NCBI RefSeq assembly: GCF_000247815.1
Contig: NC_021700.1
Coordinates: 19,246,885-19,310,884, forward strand
DNA: 64,000 nucleotides
Direction: 5' to 3'
Origin: Ficedula albicollis
Taxonomy: Eukaryota; Chordata; Aves; Passeriformes; Muscicapidae
The notes under the pieces were generated by a model, which made no database searches, had not been told where the DNA came from, and saw only the letters and a list, made by a program, of their open reading frames with translations. How positions within the stretch are numbered: position 1 is the stretch's first letter; each line of letters starts with the position of its first letter. Positions 55,691 through 64,000 of this stretch are shown piece after piece. The translations under genes and the position numbers were made by a program.

Positions 55691-57184
55691 TTCACTAGAA
55701 AAAACTATTTCACTGTACTCTGAGTGCAAACCACCATGTAGTCTTTTTGGGAAAGCTCATTCATGAATTAGCACTCAATTTCTGGTGTCATCCACAATAA
55801 GAGAGAAAAATGTTAATCAGTAATGCCCCAATTGCTTTTCTTAGATGTTCATGTAATTACATGAGCCCTCCAAGCACTCTAAGTACTTCAGTAAACTTAA
55901 GATAATGAAATACTGAAATAGCAAGCATCACTTCAGAGGAAATAAAATGCCTTGGGAAAAAAATCAGATACTTCTACCTAAGGAGTTTCCTGTTGTGAAG
56001 GTAGGACCACAGCAGTTAATAATTCTGTATAAGATCCTGTAATGCTAACTACATAATTTGGTAAGCACTCCAACATTAATGAACTGGAACAAAATATCTT
56101 TTTATGGAATAATTGTGTCAGTTTACTGATGTATCACAGGTTCCTATAAATTCCCATGAAGTTCATGAAGAAATAATAGAAATTCACACAGAAAATTATA
56201 GCCAAGCTAAAACAATAAGACACTCCCCCAGTGCTGAACATTTACTTTGTATCTGAGCATTACAGTTCATTTGGCATGTCAAATTATTCTCTGCTGTGAG
56301 GCCCCCCCATAGAGAACTGTATCATTAGGAAAGCTAACACCATGAGAAGCTAACATCTATGTTTTCATTTTCAATCTCAAGATCTTGAAGTTTAAGGTTT
56401 GGGATGGCTACACTGTGTCTGATTGAAAATATCTGGCTCTATGTAATCTGTTTTCCCTCATGGGATGGTGAGTTTCCTGTACATTCTCAATGTAATATTA
56501 TTTCTAAATGAATGACCAGCAATTTTATTACTTGCTTCTTTTGTGACCAAAAGAATAAGATTTTCAGTGAAAATTTATAATTTACAATGATTGATAGAAG
56601 CTAACATCTGCAAATAAAAGGGCTTTTCAGTGAAAAAGAATCACAGTGCATAGAAGACATATACCTTAGCTCCAAAAGAAAGCAATGCCTGCATTACAGA
56701 AAACCTACCTTTTGGTCAAATTAATGGGTGTATGCAAATAAACTACAGAGTTTAATTTCTACCTTGTACATGTATTCCATTAATGTTTAGTTCCTTCAGG
56801 CAAAGAATTTCATGGCATCAAGAAGGAATCATATTTCACCTCTGTTTTCACCTGAGTAGTGTCTGTAGCACTTTCCATGTATCATGAGAGGTATTGGATG
56901 GGTGCTGCAGCATAGGCATAGGTCACACCATGTAGATTTACACAGTAACTTCTTTTTCCTTCATTCCTGTATGGGATAATAAGGTTCTCATATGCTCTTG
57001 ATCACCCAATTACCCTCCAAGTTGCTCAAAGAGGCACTGGGCTATTTCAAACTGTACTGTATCATCTTGTAATCATATGATGCTGTCCAAATACTGCAAT
57101 CCAGCAAAAATATGAATTATTAAGAATGTCTTAGAGCCAGACAGAACAACTAAGGTATCAGTATTTGTACTCTTAAACAAAAAT
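55691..57184. other. Unannotated sequence between two CR1 fragments
   Basis: A+T-rich, no recognised feature. A short C run at 56300-56306 is unremarkable. Confidence 0.5.
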
Positions 57185-57640
57185 CGGTCCTGCAAGCACC
57201 TCTTCAACTCTAGTGAACTGAAGCTGGTGAAAGGGCTGGAAGGTATGTCCTGTGAGGAGCAGTTCAGGAGCTGGAGTTTGTCTGTTTGGCGAGAAGGAGG
57301 CTGATGAGTGACCTCACGGCTCTCTGCAGCTTCCTGAGGAGGAGAGGTGAAGAGGGAGATGTTGATCTCCTCTCCCTGTGATGGGACACAGGAATGAGGC
57401 AGGAGAGGTTTAGACAAAACATTAGAAAGCATTTATTTACCAAGTGGGTATTATAACCCGGGAACAGGCTTCCTAGAGAGGAGGCTAGTGCCCCCAGCCT
57501 GTTAGTGTTTAAGAGACATTTGGACAACAAATGCTAAGGGCATGTTGCCCTTTTGGTGAGCCTGAAGTGGTCAGGCAGTTGGTCTGGATGATCATTGTAT
57601 GTCTCCTACAATTGAACTATTCCTATTCTATTGTATTCTA
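57185..57640 (+). mobile_element. CR1 LINE 3'-end fragment, diverged
   Basis: The order GTGAAAGGGCTGGAAGG, GTGAGGAGCAGTTCAGGAG, GCGAGAAGGAGGCTGATGAG, GTGTTTAAGAGACATTTGGA, TCTGGATGATCATTGTATGT and the tail CTATTCCTATTCTATTGTAT follows the CR1 ORF2 end and 3' UTR with an ATTCT-type terminus. Several indels; no coding potential. Confidence 0.85.
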
Positions 57641-58414
57641 ATTCAGGGAAGAGATCTAAGGTTCTACCTTTGCTATTTAAGTTCATATACCACAAAGACT
57701 TGTGCCAAAGGTAACCTTAAATTGCCAGCGAATTATTTTTTTTTAATGGGGAAGAAAAACCTTTTTACTAATCAACAGGACATGTAGTTTTTTGATTAAT
57801 TGCCTTCTGGAGAAAAAAACAGTATGAAAAGCCTAAGGATGGGTGGACAAAAGTCCAAAGCTGGGGGCAGGGTTCTACTGTCAGAGTCTGCAAAGCCAAG
57901 TTTTTTTCAGTACGCAGATGAACAAAAAACCTGTGGAAAAAACCAAACCACTAATTTCTGCAAGCACAGCTTTTTTTTACATTTATTTCCTCGAAAAGGT
58001 TAAATATGAAGAAGCAGTTACTGATGAAGCAAAGCAGTTCTATCTTCTTTTTATGGGACACACTAAAAGTTCAGGAAAAAAATTGAAGTGATTATAAAAT
58101 TGATGCAAAAAACACTCAAGAAGTTTATAATGAACATATGAAAGAGTTATGCTTAGCTTCTGTGCAAAACAAAAGTGTGTTTGTATGAATAAACAGCAGT
58201 AAAGCTACTAATTTTTGGTTACTACTGTTTTATCAGTGTTGGCAAAACTAAATACTTGTTTTCTAAGTACTGCTACCAGCTATAATACACAAACAAGAAA
58301 TAAATAGGTAGAAACGATATTACCATTTTACAGGATACTGTGTGACCATCAGATAAAATACTTACTTTAAGTGTATGTCTGACGAGAGGAAGCTTTAGTT
58401 TAATGTCTTTCCTA
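57641..58414. other. Unidentified sequence with two overlapping short frames
   Basis: Plus-strand frames at 57800-58003 and 57843-58091 overlap in different registers, and an AATAAA lies at about 58189. This could be the debris of a processed transcript, but I recognise no parent gene. Confidence 0.3.
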
Positions 58415-58611
58415 TACTGAAGCACCCAGAATTGCCCTCATCACAGGAGGTGAGGCTGCCCCAGAGCAGAGCAGAGCAGGACACGTACTGAAGCACCCAG
58501 AATTGCCCTCATCACTGGAGGTGAGGCTGCCCCAGTGCAGATATACTGAAGCACCCAGAATTGCCCTCATCACAGGAGGTGAGGCTGCCCCAGAGCAGAG
58601 CAGAGCAGGAC
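58415..58611. repeat. Three tandem copies of a 58-71 bp CR1 segment
   Basis: Copies start at TACTGAAGCACCCAGAATTG at 58415, 58486 and 58544. Copies 1 and 3 share CCAGAGCAGAGCAGAGCAGG; copy 2 has CCAGTGCAGATA instead and is shorter. Confidence 0.95.
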
Positions 58612-58850
58612 AATCCCCTCCCTTGCCTGGCTGGTGATGCTCTCCCTGATGCCCCCAGGACACGCTTGGCCCTCCTGGCTGCCAGGGCACTGCTGGCTCA
58701 TGTTCAGCTTGCCATGGACCAGAACCCCAGGGCCCTTTCCATGGCACTGCTCTGCAGCCTCTCATTCCCCAGTCTGTCTGTACATCCAGGGCTGCCCCAT
58801 CCAGGTGCGCCTCTCAGCATTTACCCTTAAACGTCATATGAATGAGAGTC
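58415..58850 (-). mobile_element. CR1 LINE internal fragment with a triplicated end
   Basis: Antisense CR1 ORF2: GAAGCACCCAGAATTGCCCT, GGCACTGCTGGCTCATGTTC, AGCTTGCCATGGACCAGAAC and CCCAGGGCCCTTTCC are standard CR1 blocks, and CATCCAGGTGCGCCTC ends it near 58815-58850. The left part is repeated three times (58415, 58486 and 58544; see separate entry). Confidence 0.85.
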
Positions 58851-61823
58851 ACTTGGGCCCTCTTCTTTATATGAGTTGTACCTTGTGTGAATTCTATTTG
58901 CTGTAGTACCTATTGCTGCTGAATGTTATGACAACATTATTAAATGTATGATACATCCTACTGGGTAATAAAATAATTTAGGAACCACAAATGAATCATT
59001 AGTAGCTGTTTAAAACCACAGTCCTCCACCTGGCTTCATGCTCCTTTAGGGAGCAGTTCAATCCACTCCCAAAACCAATTAAATCTTGCAGACATGGTAA
59101 GTGACTGCTCACTTCTCCATCTAAAAATTTGAGCATTGGGCTATTTTAACCTCTCCCTCTATACTTCATAACTACTCAAGTTATAAGAAGAAATAGACTG
59201 TAGCTGAGTCTATTAGCCATCATTTGTACAGTTTTAGGACATTGCTAAGATCTGAGCGTGAATTCTTGAAAACAAAATTTCAGATAGGCTTGACATGGAT
59301 TCCACTGGCTAATTAAATGGTCTCAGTATTTTTCAGAATATAGCCCAATAAAAAGACAATGTATGTCTTAAGACTGGAACAATAACTAACCACTGACTCT
59401 CAGTTATTTTTGTCAGTCAATCTTTACAGCACTTGTAAGTATCTTTAAAAATCTTTTGTCTTTCACCCCTCAGTAATTTTTGTCAGTCAATCTTTACAGC
59501 ACTTCTAAGTATCTTTAAAAATCTTTTGTCTTTCACCTACCTTTTCCTGCTTCCTAAGTTTTTACTAATTATCACTTTTGTAATGTTGGATTTTTATGCT
59601 GAATTGTTAACATTTGCAGCAAGTGTGTACATGCAAGTTAGATGCAAAAATTAAACCTTACATTTATATTTTCCTACCCTAAAATTTATTTTAATTCTTG
59701 CAGGCAACATTAAAGGTGAAAAGAAAACTCACATGTGGAATATTTGGAACAACTTTTCTGATGTATGTTACTTAAAAATATTATTTTCAAGATCATTCAT
59801 AAAATGGTCTTGAACTTCAGCTTCTTAATAAAATCTGTTTGAGCAGGTGCAGTGGCAGATTGATTCAATTTTTGTTTAGTATATCCTGCACAATTACTGT
59901 CAAACACAGCAAAATTAACCCACTACACATGCAATTTTAATTAATTTATTCATTCAGTAAATAATTAAAAATGTGACCAGATTTTCAAATAAAAATATAA
60001 CTATTCTGAGAAAAACATTACTAATAGCCACTTGACAAAGAATTAGAAAGGTAAAGGCCATGATTATTTTTTTAACACAAGCAATGGCATAAATTAAAAT
60101 GATATATCACACAGAAGGATTTGTATCTGTTTATAAAATCTAACAATCTAGAAAGCTCAGCAATAAAAAACATCCCCAAATTGATTTAATGATATGGTAA
60201 ATAAAGAGCTGTTTTTAATACTTCCACCTATTAATAGTGAAATATGTGTTTAGTATCTCTCACAAAAAAAGAAATGTTGTAGAACCAGTGTGTCAAGTAA
60301 CCTGTTAGACTATAAGCAATTTGCTTACTAGGCATGAATGGAGTGCTTTGGCCAGGAGTTGTTCTGACTTTTTCATTCTAACAAGACCACTTCCAGCTCA
60401 AGAGGAGAAGTCTGGCTGGTCTGTCTGAAGGCCAGGGGAAGTCACACTTGAATACCTGCAAGTGAGTCCTAAGGACACCCATCAACACTCCCACTCACAA
60501 CTTTAAGCCAAGTTGCTGCTTAAATTTCTATAGTATTCTGAGTCATGCATTAAAAAGAAAAAGCAGACTGTTGTCATTAAGCACTGGTTGGAGACTAAGG
60601 TAGAAAGATTACCTATTTTCATTTCCACCGAGTACAGATTTTCTTTGCCAAATGCTAGTTAAATAGGTGTGATCCTTGGCTTCTATGCAGCATGAACTGG
60701 AAAGAACTGTTTTGTGTCTTCACAGTAAATGCCTCCCCTTTTTTGGCTACTCTGCCAAGTTAGCAGACATTTCTGCCAGTTCATTTTCTAAGTGTGTTTT
60801 TCTGATCCTTGTTTCTTTTCAGCTGCGCACCAATAATGAATGGTAAATACTTGAAGCAAAGCCCATTGTTACTTATTCAGGCAACCCAGAGCAGAGGGAA
60901 TGCAATGGGAATGCAATGTTTATCAGGATACCCTCAGACTCCACTGTTGTGAACAGATGCCTTCCCTCTGTACACAAAGATCATGTACTCTACCCACCAA
61001 AAAAAATGGTTCCACCCACAAAATAACACATCTGAGCATACATACTTGCATTTTGCACACATAAGGCTGAATTCACACTGATTTGAAGATTTATTTTAAT
61101 TGCTCCTTTTGTTACACCTTGATGTTTCAAAAGTGAATTTACTACCCTTTACCTTCCTATGCTACCTGAATTTAAGAGGATACAACACTGAAATTTCCTT
61201 CTCTTGAATTACAGAAGCTAGAAAGACAATAGCTTTAAATTAAGCAGTTGTCTTTTAAAAAATAAGAAAAACAACAAGAAAACACAACTTTTTTTAAGAA
61301 ACAAGGCAATGGTTTTACAATATGGAAAGTGCATAGTTGTACAAGAAGAAAATACACTCATCTAAATCAAAAACTTCAGAAGCAATATTTACAGAACTTA
61401 GCCTCTGTTCTAGACTAGCTTTTAGACCAGTATACTTAGGATTGTGCATATTGTCAAATCTAGACTAAAACACTAGATGAAACACCACAAAGAAAGGTGT
61501 ACAAAGCAGTTGAAAAGTAGAGTTCCACTATATGGCATCAAATCCTGAAAGAACTAAGAGCAATCCAAAGCAACGGGACTCAGTGTAATAGAACCAAGTG
61601 GAAACAAAATTACTTTAATGATAAATCATGTCCAAGGTAGCAGTGAAATTTTAGGTAGGCCAGATAAACCACTGATTCAAATGCAGAGAAATTCCATAGA
61701 AGGATAAAGTAATTAAGTTAGAGGAACAAAATAATCACTATAATTATTCCCCTGAAATAAAATGAGCTAAGCAAAATCTTAGTTTATTCAGTTATTTAGA
61801 AGAGAATCAGCTGAAGCTGAAGC
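58851..61823. other. A+T-rich sequence with one small duplication
   Basis: No gene or transposon recognised except the 70-bp duplication at 59399-59538. Frames are short. Confidence 0.5.
59399..59538. repeat. 70-bp tandem duplication
   Basis: Two copies (59399-59468 and 59469-59538) starting CTCAGTTATTTTTGTCAGTC or CTCAGTAATTTTTGTCAGTC and ending GTCTTTCACC. I see two substitutions within the core (T/A and G/C). Confidence 0.95.
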
Positions 61824-61965
61824 TGCCCAAGAGCTCTCAGCTGGCCAGAGAATGGTGCTAACAATGCCATGGTTGTGTGTTTATTCCCCATGTGGGCCAT
61901 TTACTTCAAAGCTGAATTGATGATCCTTGTGTGTCCCTTCTAACCCATATTCTGTAATTCCTGTC
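61824..61965 (+). mobile_element. tRNA-Ile-derived SINE with CR1-like tail (TguSINE1 type)
   Basis: The head reads AGCTCTCAGCTGGCCAGAGA, ATGGTGCTAACAATGCCATG, GTT and TTCCCCATGTGGGCCATT. It parallels tRNA-Ile (AGCTCAGTTGGTTAGAGC, GTGGTGCTAATAACGCCAAGG, GGTTCGATCCCCGTACGGGCCA), including decayed A and B boxes. The tail TGAATTGATGATCCTTGTGT, GTCCCTTCTAACCCATATTC and TGTAATTC is the CR1-like 3' end of this SINE family, known from songbirds. It is too mutated to be a tRNA gene. Confidence 0.85.
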
Positions 61966-63084
<1,119 letters not shown>

Positions 63085-64000
63085 GTGGGTACGTAACAAT
63101 TCTAGTGGAAATAGCATCTGGGTGTAATTGTACTTGAGTGTGCAATTTAGAATTTAGCTCATAACAATTCTTGTCATTGAACTATCTTCTGTACAGGAAA
63201 TTCCTATCAGAAATTCAGTTTTTATGTGATGAGCCCTTGTCTCCCATTTCTGGTGACCAGCCAAAACTAACCTGTTCAGCGGATGAATCATAAGCCTATG
63301 ATTTTATAAAATATTTCAAGTTCATAAAATTGTATTATGGAAAGATTTCTGGTCAACATACATGAACAACATGCACATACTTCATCTGTTTCCTATACCT
63401 ATTATATATATACAATTGAGTGTAGTACTTATTATACATTAACTTTTCATTCATGGTCCAATCAATTTATGTCGTATTTGAAGTCATCTTTAGTTTCTAT
63501 AATCCCTTTTCACTTCCCAGCCTGTATGACCCACAAAAACTAATTATATAGTTTCCCGTTACTGTTGTGTCTTAATTTCATATTGTAATATAATAATATT
63601 CAAAATCCCATTTTGTTGTATTGATCTCTCTCTATCATTATGGTAGGCATGATGAATAAAGTAGAAAAAAGTTGCAACTATTCTCTTAAAAGAGCAAATA
63701 GTGGCAAATAGTTCTATAATTTGTTGAGAGATTTAGTGGAGTAGAAGCATGTATTTACAAACAATTTCAATATGCAGATTCTTCTTCTTGCTTATGTTGT
63801 AAAAAAATATTTAGAAACATGAAAGCTAAGATCATAGTAATGATAGAAATAATGTTTTCAAGTACTGAAAATATTTTATTTCTAATACCAAACATTTTCA
63901 ATGTTAAATGAATCTTGCCTAATAGATCAATTTCTCTAACAACCAAAGTGAGAATTCTAAATCAACCAACTCTTCCTTTCGTGGAACATTAGATTGATGC
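63085..64000. other. Unannotated sequence to the window end
   Basis: A+T-rich; no gene or repeat recognised. The first coding exon of the PDE4D7-type isoform was looked for here and not found. Confidence 0.5.

Noticed and set aside
61824..61900. Possible tRNA-Ile gene
   Set aside because: Stem pairing and A/B boxes are broken and a CR1-like tail follows, so it is a SINE copy.

Overview
This is a non-coding-rich stretch of a bird genome, most likely a songbird. It lies inside the 5' half of PDE4D, which is transcribed on the minus strand (right to left). Two isoform-specific 5' coding exons are readable. One is the exon carrying most of the PDE4D7-type N-terminus (34877-35105). The other is the first coding exon of the PDE4D4-type long isoform (10489-10826), which sits in a CpG island. 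Both end in a good GT donor after two bases of a codon, so either can join the same downstream common exon, which lies to the left of the window. No other gene is supported; the remainder is intron or upstream sequence. The bird assignment rests on many CR1 LINE 3' ends, two avian-type ERV LTRs and a tRNA-Ile-derived SINE of the TguSINE1 type, known from songbirds. PDE4D lies on the Z in chicken, so a Z (or W gametolog) origin is inferred, not shown.

Layout. 1-596: decamer purine repeat cut by the window edge. 597-9580: A+T-rich intron with a CR1 tail, an old MIR-like SINE and a 0.1 kb tandem duplication. 9580-11445: CpG island with the PDE4D4 exon and two perfect G homopolymers (466 and 208 bp) that are probably assembly errors. 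11445-34876: intron with an old CR1, a 0.43 kb near-perfect tandem duplication (17.4-18.2 kb) and a nested duplication cluster (28.4-29.2 kb). 34877-35105: PDE4D7-type exon. 35106-64000: sequence 5' of that exon. It holds two solo-LTR-like elements (about 35.9-36.9 and 43.65-44.25 kb), six or seven CR1 fragments, a CR1 split by a 1.2 kb (ATT)n/(ATC)n array (46.08-47.28 kb), a 1.1 kb tandem duplication (52.5-54.7 kb), the SINE (61.8 kb) and a 39-unit ACATAT array (62.85-63.08 kb).

How it works together: PDE4D encodes cAMP-specific phosphodiesterase 4D. Alternative promoters attach different N-termini to a shared regulatory and catalytic core, and the two exons here are two of those address tags. 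I found no new biological system. The most unusual content is structural: giant homopolymer and microsatellite arrays, and an unusual number of local, near-identical duplications.
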